Below are positions 26,041 to 33,676 of a DNA stretch of 64,000 nt, piece after piece. The stretch is from an uncultured Bizionia sp. (GTDB taxonomy: Bacteria > Bacteroidota > Bacteroidia > Flavobacteriales > Flavobacteriaceae): positions 310,001 through 374,000 of the forward strand of contig CANMCF010000001.1 of assembly GCA_947496215.1 (NCBI GenBank). The letters run 5' to 3'. A program made the translations under genes and the position numbers. Position 1 is the stretch's first letter. Every line of letters begins with the position of its first letter. The notes below the pieces were generated by a model. That model saw nothing but the letters and a program-made list of their open reading frames with translations. It made no database searches and was not told the origin of the DNA.

Positions 26041-26742
26041 ATGAGTACAAAAACAATAGGATTGATAGGAGGGATGAGTTGGGAATCATCAAAACTGTAT
26101 TATGAGTACTTGAATACCAAAGCAAAAGATATAATGGGAAGTTCTCATTCTGCAAGATGCGTTATGGTTTCAGTCGATTTTGCAGACATAGAACGATTGA
26201 CTTTCAAAGGGGATTGGGAAGCCATAGGGGAGCTCATGAAACAAGCAGCGCTACAGTTAGAAAGGGCTGGGGCAGATATTGTTTTGCTTTGCACCAATAC
26301 CATACATCTCGTCAGTGAATATATTTCAGAAAACATAAACATTCCTTTTCTGCATATTGCTTCAAGTACAGGTTGGTCCATCAAAAAATCAGGTTTAAAA
26401 AAAATAGCCCTTTTGGGAACAAAATTTACAATGGAAAAAGATTTTTATACTAGGACATTGGAGAATGATTTTGGTCTTGAAATTCTTACTCCCAAAGAAA
26501 ACAAGAGGCAAGTAGTCCATGACATCATCTATAACGAGTTAGTGAAAGGGCAGTTTACAAATGTCTTAAAACAAGCAATTGTAGCTATTGTAAAAGAACT
26601 ACAAGACCAAGGTGCAGAGGGTGTTGTTCTTGCTTGTACGGAACTCCCCATGCTAATTTCAAAATTAGATGTGGAAATTCCAATATTTGATACAGGAAAA
26701 ATCCATGCTCACAAAGCCATCGAATGGAGTTTGGACAATTAA
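26041..26742 (+). CDS. Aspartate/glutamate racemase family protein
   Basis: 233 aa from ATG 26041, the start that places TIGLIGGMSWESSKLYYEYLN at the N-terminus as in the family; ATG 26020 would add seven residues. The two catalytic cysteines are in LLCTNTIH and VLACTELPM. Family members racemise aspartate or glutamate without cofactor. It is divergent from the MetR-like regulator and shares its operator region, so it is probably under that regulator's control. The likely product is D-Asp or D-Glu, although several members with this signature act on other substrates. Confidence 0.85.
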   Translation: MSTKTIGLIGGMSWESSKLYYEYLNTKAKDIMGSSHSARCVMVSVDFADIERLTFKGDWEAIGELMKQAALQLERAGADIVLLCTNTIHLVSEYISENINIPFLHIASSTGWSIKKSGLKKIALLGTKFTMEKDFYTRTLENDFGLEILTPKENKRQVVHDIIYNELVKGQFTNVLKQAIVAIVKELQDQGAEGVVLACTELPMLISKLDVEIPIFDTGKIHAHKAIEWSLDN

Positions 26743-26805
26743 TACATGAGATATAGTCAATAAAGGAACAAATGCGATACATATCAATCTTTAATCAAGA
26801 GCATT

Positions 26806-27669
26806 ATGAAAACTATCAAAATTACAATGCTATTATCAATGGCTAGAGTATTCTTTTCCATCATTCCAGTTATTTCATTTTCGCAAGAGGAAAAATTGAA
26901 AGATCATTTGCTCTTTTATAGTTCTTTTGACGGAAAATCATCTGCTGATGTATCTGTTGGAGATGAAAAGATTTATACCGCCGAAAACTATAAAGAAGCA
27001 GCCAATGCCAAAGCAGGTTTAAACGACTCCAATGTCGTTTTGTCCAAGGGCAAAGGTATTATCGGAGACGCCATTCACTTTAAAGAGGCAAAAACATCCG
27101 CTATTTTTTATAAGGCACATAAAAATGTAGGGTATAGCAGTACATCCTGGAACGGCACCATATCTTTTTGGTTGCGTTTAGACCCCAACAAAGAACTAGC
27201 TCCCCACTATTGTGATCCAATATGCATTACAGATTCTAAATGGAGTGATGCTGGTCTATGGGTGGATTTCACAGATCATGACCCAAGAAAGTTTAGATTT
27301 GGAGCGATGGGGGATATCGCTGTATGGGATCCTAATGATGATAGCGACGAGGCAGATTGGAACAAGCGCACTGTCACTGTAGAGATTTCCCCTTTTCAGC
27401 CTGAAACTTGGACACATGTCGTTATGGTTTTTTCGAAAGTAAATACGAATCATCCCATATTTAGACTATACCTAAATGGTACATTTCAGGGCGTAATAGA
27501 AAATGTAAATGACCCATTTACATGGGAACCAGAAAACGGAAAAATCATGTTGGGGCTTGGGTACATTGGTTTTATGGATGAGCTTGCTATTTTTAACAAA
27601 TCATTAGATTCCAATGAAGTTAAATATGTCTTTGAATTAGAAAAAGGCATAAGGACTTTGCTCAAATAA
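26806..27669 (+). CDS. Secreted LamG/concanavalin-like domain protein
   Basis: 287 aa with an N-terminal signal peptide (cleavage probably after VISFSQ). The rest is a single beta-sandwich of LamG type: LLFYSSFDGKSSADVSVGD, GTISFWLRLDPNKELAPHYCDPICI, WTHVVMVFSKVNTNHPIFRLYLNG and FMDELAIFNKSLDSNEV. These domains bind carbohydrates or proteins at the cell surface or in the periplasm. No catalytic partner domain and no sorting signal are visible. It lies 63 bp after the racemase gene, with no sign of functional linkage. Confidence 0.75.
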   Translation: MKTIKITMLLSMARVFFSIIPVISFSQEEKLKDHLLFYSSFDGKSSADVSVGDEKIYTAENYKEAANAKAGLNDSNVVLSKGKGIIGDAIHFKEAKTSAIFYKAHKNVGYSSTSWNGTISFWLRLDPNKELAPHYCDPICITDSKWSDAGLWVDFTDHDPRKFRFGAMGDIAVWDPNDDSDEADWNKRTVTVEISPFQPETWTHVVMVFSKVNTNHPIFRLYLNGTFQGVIENVNDPFTWEPENGKIMLGLGYIGFMDELAIFNKSLDSNEVKYVFELEKGIRTLLK

Positions 27670-27878
27670 TGTATGGGCAATGACAATTTTGCTTCTTTTT
27701 TTACAATGAGACATTGAAAAATTATAGAGATTCATATAACAAGTGTGCTTGGGAATTTGCTTGTATTTAATCTGAATATATACTCCTAATGCTTATTTAA
27801 ACACAATCTACTTCTAGAAATGTTTTAAGTAATTCTTCCTTTCTTATAATTCCTATAACACATATAATTTAATTTTAA

Positions 27879-27932
27879 TGCAACTAAGTTGCGTAAGTGG
27901 ATATTTAAAAGTATATTCGCAACATAGTTGCA
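27879..27932 (+). promoter_or_regulatory. Zur-type operator pair 2 and promoter
   Basis: Palindromes TGCAACTAAGTTGCG (27879-27893) and CGCAACATAGTTGCA (27918-27932) are 39 bp apart centre to centre. The left box supplies the -33 TTG (27889-27891). TATATTCG (27912-27919) is the -7, 20 bp away, so the right box covers the transcription start. The nearest ordinary downstream gene is over 400 bp away. Confidence 0.75.
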
Positions 27933-28087
27933 TTAACAGCATGTTATTCTAACTATAAACATTGTCAACATTTTTTGGGTTAAAAAATGGAAATTGAGCC
28001 TTTTGAGTCTGTTACAAAGGATTTTCAAACCTCATAGCCGGTTAATCTATGAGACGAAAAAACAGATTCTAAAGGCCATTTTTTTCT
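27925..28087 (+). ncRNA. Candidate Zur-controlled short transcript B
   Basis: From the promoter of operator pair 2 about 160 nt lead to a long hairpin: arm 27991-28013 pairs with 28061-28079, followed by T7. An inner stem is CTCATAG/CTATGAG (28031-28037/28047-28053). The segment GGTTAAAAAATGGAAATTG and what follows (27978-28006) repeats candidate A (24460-24486). A frame from ATG 27987 starts MEIEPFE, like MKIEPFE in A, but is broken by TAG 28035 and TGA 28050, both within the inner stem. It then continues in frame as TDSKGHFF, like MDSKGQFF in A. It is either a structured small RNA or the remains of a small gene. Confidence 0.5.
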
Positions 28088-28304
28088 TAATGAATGTTTT
28101 AATAGTGTCGATAGGACAGTAGTGAAATTAAAGCACAAGATAATCTTAGATGCATAAAGTACTAATGTCTAAATGATCTATATGCCATTAACATTCTACC
28201 AATTAAATAACCAGTAATTATTCATTTTTACTGTCATTAAAGAACTCTTTACGAAAAGCTACCACTGTTTTTTGCTTTCCAATGACATACTTAAACAAAA
28301 ATAT

Positions 28305-28357
28305 TACAACTTAGTTGCATTAATGAATATTATCTTTACATTTGCAACTAAGTTGCA
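28305..28357 (+). promoter_or_regulatory. Zur-type operator pair 3 and promoter of MerC-folE operon
   Basis: Palindromes TACAACTTAGTTGCA (28305-28319) and TGCAACTAAGTTGCA (28343-28357), 38 bp apart. The -33 TTG (28315-28317) lies inside the left box. TACATTTG (28337-28344) is a perfect -7, 19 bp away. The MerC start follows at 28370. Confidence 0.82.
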
Positions 28358-28369
28358 TTAAATAAATCT

Positions 28370-28774
28370 ATGATATTAACAAATCAAAAACCTGACAATA
28401 TAGGTGCTATTGCAAGTACTTTATGCCTTATACATTGTGTAGCCACTCCTTTTATCTTCATAGTTCAAAGTTGCTCAATAACATGTTGTGGTACAACTCC
28501 CACTTGGTGGAGTCTAATAGACTGTTTTTTCTTGACAATTTCTTTTTTTGCTATTTATCGTACTATACGAACAACGGCCAAGATTTGGATGAAATCTTCT
28601 TTGTGGTCAAGCTGGTTTCTATTGCTTTTAATTATAGCAAACGAAAAAACTAATTGGTTTGCCTTGAATGAAAACCTAATATATTTTCCAGCGCTAGCAT
28701 TGATAGCGTTACACCTATACAATAAAAAATATTGTCAGTGCAACAAAACAAAATGCTGTACAAATGAAGGATAA
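28370..28774 (+). CDS. MerC-like small membrane protein, Zur-controlled
   Basis: 134 aa with about four hydrophobic segments. The first contains the MerC-type pair TLCLIHCVATPFIF, followed by further cysteines (QSCSITCCG). The C-terminus is Cys-rich (KYCQCNKTKCCTNEG). MerC proteins carry Hg(II) or other soft metals across the inner membrane. With two Zur-type boxes in its promoter, this member is more likely involved in zinc uptake or sensing under zinc limitation. The folE start codon lies inside its 3' end (11-bp overlap), so the two are translationally coupled. Confidence 0.8.
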   Translation: MILTNQKPDNIGAIASTLCLIHCVATPFIFIVQSCSITCCGTTPTWWSLIDCFFLTISFFAIYRTIRTTAKIWMKSSLWSSWFLLLLIIANEKTNWFALNENLIYFPALALIALHLYNKKYCQCNKTKCCTNEG

Positions 28775-29420
28775 AGAGCAAATTATGACAATAGGGGACA
28801 ATCATTTTTCGACAAGTATAAAAACACCTTTGCGAGCAGATGCATTCGAAAAGTCTGATGATGAAAAAATAAAAAGCATTCAACATCATTTTAAAATGAT
28901 AATGCATGAAATGGGGTTAGATCTAACAGATGATAGTTTGTCTGGAACACCTTACCGTGTTGCAAAAATGTATGTGAAGGAGCTGTTCTTTGGATTGAAT
29001 CCAGTGAATAATCCAAAACTTTCAACATTTGAAAACATATATGGTTATAAAAAAATGCTTGTGGAACAAAATATAACAATAGATTCTGCTTGTGAACATC
29101 ATTTCTTGCCTATAATAGGGCATGCGAATGTGGCATACATACCTAAAGAGAAGGTGATTGGTTTGTCGAAAATTAACCGCTTAGTTAATTACTATGCACG
29201 TCGTCCTCAAGTTCAAGAAAGGTTGGTTCTTCAAATTTTAAATGATTTACAACACACATTGGATACAAAAGATGTCATTGTCTCGGTAACTGCAAAACAC
29301 CTTTGTGTGTCCTCAAGAGGCATAAAAGACCAAAGTAGCTTTACTACAACTTTAGAATACGGAGGTTGCTTTTCTGAAACTGCAACTCGCAATGAATTCT
29401 TGAAAATAATAACACAATAG
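28764..29420 (+). CDS. folE: GTP cyclohydrolase I (type IA)
   Basis: 218 aa. It converts GTP to 7,8-dihydroneopterin triphosphate, the first step to folate and related pterins and deazapurines. The zinc ligands of the E. coli enzyme are present at the same numbering: Cys110 and His113 in SACEHHF, and Cys181 in AKHLCVSSRG. The GLSKINRLVNYYARRPQVQERL block is canonical. This is the zinc-dependent IA type, not the zinc-independent FolE2 that Zur usually controls, yet it is in a Zur-type operon. A second, zinc-scavenging copy of a housekeeping enzyme is one explanation. It overlaps MerC by 11 bp. Confidence 0.93.
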   Translation: MKDKEQIMTIGDNHFSTSIKTPLRADAFEKSDDEKIKSIQHHFKMIMHEMGLDLTDDSLSGTPYRVAKMYVKELFFGLNPVNNPKLSTFENIYGYKKMLVEQNITIDSACEHHFLPIIGHANVAYIPKEKVIGLSKINRLVNYYARRPQVQERLVLQILNDLQHTLDTKDVIVSVTAKHLCVSSRGIKDQSSFTTTLEYGGCFSETATRNEFLKIITQ

Positions 29421-29432
29421 AAAATATAAAAA

Positions 29433-29900
29433 ATGATAACTAAGGAACAAGTATTAGAAACTCAAAACAATTGGGGTAGGGATGTGGTGAAAATAGGAAC
29501 CCTAAAAGGCAATAGGATTGAATGCGAGAAGTTTACAAACGCATTCCTTGATAAATCCTATGCCTTTGAAAAAGGGGCTGTTTCATTTAAACCAACCAAA
29601 TGCAAAATAGAGCAGTTTAGACCAACCAAACCAGAAGCCTTGTCATATTTCATTGCAGGGAAAAATCGTGCATGCAAAGAGGACAAAGGCTTTGCTATTC
29701 AACCTTGGACTAAGGTAAGATTTGAAAATTCAAGCCTCATTTTAGAGGAAAACCGTGCCATAGCAATGGGAAATTACTTTTTTACCGATTTAGATGGCAA
29801 CGAAGCAAAGGTAGAATACACATTTGGTTATAAATTAATCAATGGGGGCTTAAAAATTGATGTGCACCATTCTTCATTCCCTTACAATCCAAATGTATGA
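29433..29900 (+). CDS. NTF2/SnoaL-like small protein in zinc operon
   Basis: 155 aa. The order of motifs (AFEKGAVSFKPTKCKIEQFRPT, ALSYFIAGKNRACKEDKGFAIQPWTKVRFENS, AMGNYFFTDLDGNEAKVEYTFGYKL, HHSSFPY) matches a cone-shaped NTF2-like fold. Such proteins are often labelled phosphoribosyl-AMP cyclohydrolase in databases, but the HisI active-site pattern is not visible. It follows folE by 12 bp and its stop overlaps the next start (ATGA). Co-regulation with MerC and folE suggests a role during zinc shortage; the reaction is unknown. Confidence 0.7.
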   Translation: MITKEQVLETQNNWGRDVVKIGTLKGNRIECEKFTNAFLDKSYAFEKGAVSFKPTKCKIEQFRPTKPEALSYFIAGKNRACKEDKGFAIQPWTKVRFENSSLILEENRAIAMGNYFFTDLDGNEAKVEYTFGYKLINGGLKIDVHHSSFPYNPNV

Positions 29901-30406
29901 GTCCAATGCACAAATACCTTTATCTCATATGCCCTACAGACTACTTGGAACATACTATAAACAAAACATTTAAGTATGAGAATTATTTTTATACATCACT
30001 TGGCAATTCTTTTGTCCATGATGACAAAACAATGGAGTATATAAGGCAAATGATTAAAAAACATGGTATTGGGGAAATCTATTTTGTGCTTTCCATGGAC
30101 AATAAAATTGTTTTGTCTGCATTAGACAACCATGAGTTTTCTAATATTGGAGGTAGAGGGTTAAATAATTTCTATAATGAGATTGCAAGGCAAAACGAAA
30201 ACTCAAAAATGTCATCTCAAAGAGATAATCATCAGTTTTCAGTTCTTTCCTATTTTTTGAACAAAAAAATAAAAGAATTGAAATTACAACTGACCAATTC
30301 ATCAAATATACCTACAATAGGAGGAAAAATCTATAATAGAAATCATGGTGCATTCACTAATGTATACTCGGATTTGGTTTGTTTGGAAAAGTATCATTTG
30401 AATTAG
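29897..30406 (+). CDS. Unknown 169-aa protein, last gene of zinc operon
   Basis: Its start overlaps the previous stop by four bases (ATGA); a second Met at codon 4 is also possible. It begins HKYLYLICPTDYLEHTINKTF and contains KKHGIGEIYFVLSMDNKIVLSALD, giving an alternating beta/alpha pattern with a possible Rossmann-like half. No family is recognised with confidence. One Cys in YLICPTD and one near the C-terminus are the only obvious metal-ligand candidates. Position alone links it to the zinc-limitation response. Confidence 0.7.
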   Translation: MSPMHKYLYLICPTDYLEHTINKTFKYENYFYTSLGNSFVHDDKTMEYIRQMIKKHGIGEIYFVLSMDNKIVLSALDNHEFSNIGGRGLNNFYNEIARQNENSKMSSQRDNHQFSVLSYFLNKKIKELKLQLTNSSNIPTIGGKIYNRNHGAFTNVYSDLVCLEKYHLN

Positions 30407-30588
30407 GAATAGCCAACTTGTTTGAATAGGTTATTCTTAATAAGAGCAAAAAGGGTATTCTTTATTTTTGGTATAGGCAAATGTTGGATGATTATTCGTG
30501 GATTCTTATTGTTTTAATAAAGAACTCTTGAATGCTTTGCATTTGTGTGTATAATTTTTTTCTTAATTTTGAGTGAACACTTCTTAAT

Positions 30589-31317
30589 ATGGAATGTGCA
30601 ACAATATATTACGATAAACCACATTACTTTCCGATGCACTTGCACCCGGATAGACATACCTTTTCCTATATAATTGATGGTGGTGCCAACCTTCTTCACA
30701 ATAGATCAGTATACAAATTGGAAAAAGGGGATTTAATAATCATACCACCTTATGTGGCGCATCAAACATTAATAGAAACCTTTTTTCACTATAAGGTAAT
30801 CAGAGTTCCAAAATTACATTCATTTGTTGGTTTAGAGAACAATGAGCTTGGCTTGACCATATTAAAAAACAACCTCCCATACAAAGATCAATACGATCAA
30901 TGGTTTGAAGCGGTTAGAATCAACACAAGCGGAAAGCACAAAATTCCTACGACATTCAAGCAGTTTTTGGCGAGCGAAGATGATAGTCCATCTTCTTTTA
31001 AAGTTATTTTAAAGAAAGCTCTAGTTCACATGGAAGGCAATTTTCATAAAAAAATATCTGTAGATGAGCTATCAGACATCACACACTTGAGTGATAGTCA
31101 TTTTCAGCGTGTTTTTAAAGCAAACATAGGAATTTCGCCAACGCGTTACCTACAAAACCTACGCATAGAAAAAGCAAAGGAGCTTATTAAAGCTAGAAAT
31201 GCATTTACTGACATTGCCTATGATACGGGTTTTTTCGATCAAAGTCATTTCAATAAATACTTCAAAATTAATGTTGGCATGATTCCAAAGCGATATGCAG
31301 ATATCGTTAAAAGATGA
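30589..31317 (+). CDS. AraC-family transcriptional regulator with cupin sensor domain
   Basis: 242 aa. The N-terminal cupin (HYFPMHLHPDRHTFSYIIDGG, then YKLEKGDLIIIPPYVAHQT) holds the His residues usual for a small-ligand pocket. The C-terminal double HTH starts at about residue 140 (FHKKISVDELSDITHLSDSHFQRVFKANIGISPTRYLQNLRIEKA) and ends FFDQSHFNKYFKINVGMIPKRY. It lies 59 bp upstream of the dialkylglycine decarboxylase-type gene on the same strand and is its most likely regulator. The effector is unknown. Confidence 0.88.
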   Translation: MECATIYYDKPHYFPMHLHPDRHTFSYIIDGGANLLHNRSVYKLEKGDLIIIPPYVAHQTLIETFFHYKVIRVPKLHSFVGLENNELGLTILKNNLPYKDQYDQWFEAVRINTSGKHKIPTTFKQFLASEDDSPSSFKVILKKALVHMEGNFHKKISVDELSDITHLSDSHFQRVFKANIGISPTRYLQNLRIEKAKELIKARNAFTDIAYDTGFFDQSHFNKYFKINVGMIPKRYADIVKR

Positions 31318-31375
31318 TAGAATTTTACAATTTTTAGATGTATTAATACTTGAACTTGCATAGAAAATAAAAATC

Positions 31376-32674
31376 ATGCAAGAATCAAATTCTCAGGAAG
31401 TAAAAGAAGCCCAAGAAACATTAATACGCTATTGCGGAGAGTTTTCACCATTAATAGTTGAAAAAGCTTTTGGAAGTTATATATATGACAAAAAAGGGAA
31501 TCCCATTCTTGACTTTACATCTGGTCAAATGTGTTCTGTCTTTGGGCATAACCACCCAAGATTCGTGGAAATTTTAGCGAATGCAGGCAAAGAAGCCATT
31601 CATTTGTTGAGCTCTATTCTATCACCTCCAGTGATTGACCTTTCTAGACGATTATCAAGTGAACTACCAGAAAGTTTGTCTAAATGCATGTTTCTCAATA
31701 CAGGCTCAGAATCCAATGAGGCCGCAATAAGGATGGCCAAATTAGTTACAGGAGGTTTTGAAATCATAGGCTTGTCTGGTTCATGGCATGGTATGACAGC
31801 TGGTGTGCAATCCTATACCTATTCCAAGACAAGAAAAGGCTATGGGCCAGCAATGTCTGGCAGTTTAATGATTCCTGCACCATATGAATATAGGTGTCCA
31901 ATTGCACATTGCAAAGGAACTTGTGACAATACTTGCTTAGAAGTTGGAATGCAAATGGCAGATCAGCAATCTGTGGGTGAATATGCTGCATTAATAGCAG
32001 AACCCTTATTGAGTGCTGCTGGTATGATAGAGTTAAAGCCAAGTTATGTAATGCGACTAAAAGAACTTTGTGATGAAAGAGGACTACTTCTAATATTTGA
32101 CGAGGCACAAACAGCTCTAGGTAGACTTGGTAAAACCTTCGCCTTTGAAAATTACGATGTAGCTCCAGATTTCTTGACACTCTCCAAAACATTAGGAGGA
32201 GGGATGCCCTTAGCGGCAATGGTTACCAGTAAAGAAATTGAAGAAGAATGCCATGAAAAAGGCTTTGCATACATAACATCCCATGTTTCGGATCCCTTCT
32301 GTGCCTCATTCGGTGTTGTCGCTTTCGAAATACTCCATGAACAAGAATTAGCAAAAGCTGCCATGGAGAGAGGTGCTTATTTGAAAGAGCAATTATTAAA
32401 AATACAAGAAGAACACGAGTGCATAGGTGATGTTAGAGGAAAAGGACTCTTAATTGGTGTGGAAATAGTTAAAGATAGGGAAACTAAAGTACCAGACGAT
32501 AAGTTAGGGCAGCAAATTTGTAGTCGTTGCTTAGAATTAGGTCTAAACATGAACATTGTCAGAATGAAAGGATATGGAAGTGTGTTTAGAATTGCGCCAC
32601 CATTGACGATAAGCAAAGACGAAATAGATATTGGCATATCCATAATCAATGAAGCAATCCGTGATTGTTCTTAA
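31376..32674 (+). CDS. Class III PLP aminotransferase, dialkylglycine decarboxylase type
   Basis: 432 aa. The PLP Lys is in TLSKTLGGGMPLAA, the Asp for the pyridine ring in LLIFDEAQTALGRLG, and the cofactor phosphate loop in LNTGSESNEAAIRMAK. The start FGSYIYDKKGNPILDFTSGQMCSVFGHNHP and the DVRGKGLLIGVEIVKD block are those of 2,2-dialkylglycine decarboxylase, which decarboxylates and then transaminates 2-aminoisobutyrate-like substrates. It is preceded by the AraC gene. A role in degrading unusual amino acids is likely; other class III substrates remain possible. Confidence 0.85.
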   Translation: MQESNSQEVKEAQETLIRYCGEFSPLIVEKAFGSYIYDKKGNPILDFTSGQMCSVFGHNHPRFVEILANAGKEAIHLLSSILSPPVIDLSRRLSSELPESLSKCMFLNTGSESNEAAIRMAKLVTGGFEIIGLSGSWHGMTAGVQSYTYSKTRKGYGPAMSGSLMIPAPYEYRCPIAHCKGTCDNTCLEVGMQMADQQSVGEYAALIAEPLLSAAGMIELKPSYVMRLKELCDERGLLLIFDEAQTALGRLGKTFAFENYDVAPDFLTLSKTLGGGMPLAAMVTSKEIEEECHEKGFAYITSHVSDPFCASFGVVAFEILHEQELAKAAMERGAYLKEQLLKIQEEHECIGDVRGKGLLIGVEIVKDRETKVPDDKLGQQICSRCLELGLNMNIVRMKGYGSVFRIAPPLTISKDEIDIGISIINEAIRDCS

Positions 32675-32736
32675 TAGTTACTGATATTCAATTTCAATGT
32701 TCTCTGACAACTCAAAATATACCTTCGTTCTAATTC

Positions 32737-32920
32737 TACATATTCACTTTACCAGATTTGAGCTTACACATACAAGTAGAACAAACGCCTCCTTCACAAG
32801 AGTAAGGAGACTCTTTTCCAGCTTCAATAATTGTTCTTAAAGTAGTTTTCCCTTTTTGTATAGATGCGTGAATAGTTTCTCCATCATGATATGCCGTTAG
32901 TTTTGCATTTTGAAAAGCTT
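32737..32920 (-). pseudogene. Fragment of a plant-type 2Fe-2S ferredoxin domain (reductase C-terminus)
   Basis: The minus-strand frame reads AKLTAYHDGETIHASIQKG, then SPYSCEGGVCSTCMCKLKSG, which contains the four cluster cysteines in the CxxxxCxxC arrangement of PaaE/Hcr-type reductases. It ends at a premature TAG (32737). The end of the normal domain and its fourth-cysteine tail are missing, and the flavin/NAD domains that should precede it are absent. Upstream, the frame runs into a copy of the dispersed repeat at about 32954. It is a broken remnant at the edge of the AT-rich region. Confidence 0.75.
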
Positions 32921-32953
32921 CAATTAATGAAACACCAAAAAGGGAAACATCAA

Positions 32954-32988
32954 TTACGAAGGAGGGAAGTCTAATGTGTTTGGAATGG
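32954..32988. repeat. Dispersed repeat tail at the ferredoxin remnant junction
   Basis: TTACGAAGGAGGGAAGT and the following TAATGTGTTTGGAATGG match the tail module of the repeat family (42741, 51982). Only the tail is present, abutting the truncated ferredoxin frame. Confidence 0.6.
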
Positions 32989-33003
32989 TAAAAACAATCT
33001 TAT

Positions 33004-33098
33004 ATAACTTTTGTTACAATATGGTATCGTCTTACTTTTATATAATTCCTATGTGTATCAAAAGTTACTTATAAAAACTTCAAATGGTCATAGCTTTG
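33004..33098 (+). promoter_or_regulatory. Promoter with two Crp/Fnr-type sites before the sulfur transporter pair
   Basis: ATAACTTTTGTTAC (33004-33017) and GTATCAAAAGTTAC (33055-33068) resemble the palindrome found upstream of the other two sulfur genes. The second site is centred 29.5 bp before TAGCTTTG (33091-33098), a TAnnTTTG -7 element. This places it near -41.5, the position used by class II Crp/Fnr activators. Confidence 0.75.
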
Positions 33099-33116
33099 TA
33101 TTTATAAAAAATAATT

Positions 33117-33674
33117 ATGGATTTAATAAATCAACCTATACCTTGGTATATAGCAGGGCCGTTAATTGCTATCACAATGTTACTGCTACTTTTAGTAGGT
33201 AAGAATTTTGGAATGTCATCAAATTTGAGAACTATGTGTACTGCATTAGGTGCAGATAAGACCTGTGACTTCTTCTGTTTTGATTGGAAGGGACAACGGT
33301 GGAACTTGCTGGTAATGTTTGGAACAGTTATAGGCGGTTTTATTGCTGTTCATTATTTATCTGGAGGCAATACTCCAGAAATTAATCCCGAAGCAATAAA
33401 TAACTTAAAATCATTAGGGTTTGAAAGTGCAGGAAGTAGCTATCTCCCTTTAGAATTATTTGGCACATCTGTTTTTAGTTCTGTTAAGGGCATTTTTATT
33501 TTATTAACAGGTGGTCTTTTAGTTGGTTTTGGAGCAAGGTACGCAGGGGGGTGTACTTCTGGACATGCAATATCTGGTCTAAGCAATTTACAGTTACCAT
33601 CACTAACTGCTGTAATTGGTTTTTTTATCGGAGGCTTAGCAATGGTTCATTTAATATTCCCTTTAATTTTTTAG
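33117..33674 (+). CDS. YeeE/YedE-type sulfur transporter, N-terminal-half protein
   Basis: 185 aa with four to five membrane segments. The signature ARYAGGCTSGHAISGLSNLQLPS carries the Cys that passes thiosulfate or persulfide sulfur in YeeE-like proteins. It is followed after 2 bp by a second half-size YeeE protein with its own Cys motif. The pair resembles the split YeeE arrangement common next to persulfide-metabolism genes. It sits in the inner membrane. The upstream operator suggests activation by the Crp/Fnr protein encoded next. Confidence 0.88.
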   Translation: MDLINQPIPWYIAGPLIAITMLLLLLVGKNFGMSSNLRTMCTALGADKTCDFFCFDWKGQRWNLLVMFGTVIGGFIAVHYLSGGNTPEINPEAINNLKSLGFESAGSSYLPLELFGTSVFSSVKGIFILLTGGLLVGFGARYAGGCTSGHAISGLSNLQLPSLTAVIGFFIGGLAMVHLIFPLIF

Positions 33675-33676
33675 TT

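Noticed and set aside
28764-29420. Zinc-independent FolE2 (GTP cyclohydrolase IB), as expected under Zur
   Set aside because: The CEHH and HLCVSSRG motifs and the numbering of Cys110, His113 and Cys181 are those of type IA FolE.
29433-29900. Phosphoribosyl-AMP cyclohydrolase (HisI)
   Set aside because: Proteins with this layout sometimes carry that label, but the Cys/His metal site and length pattern of HisI are not visible. The motifs fit an NTF2-like fold better.
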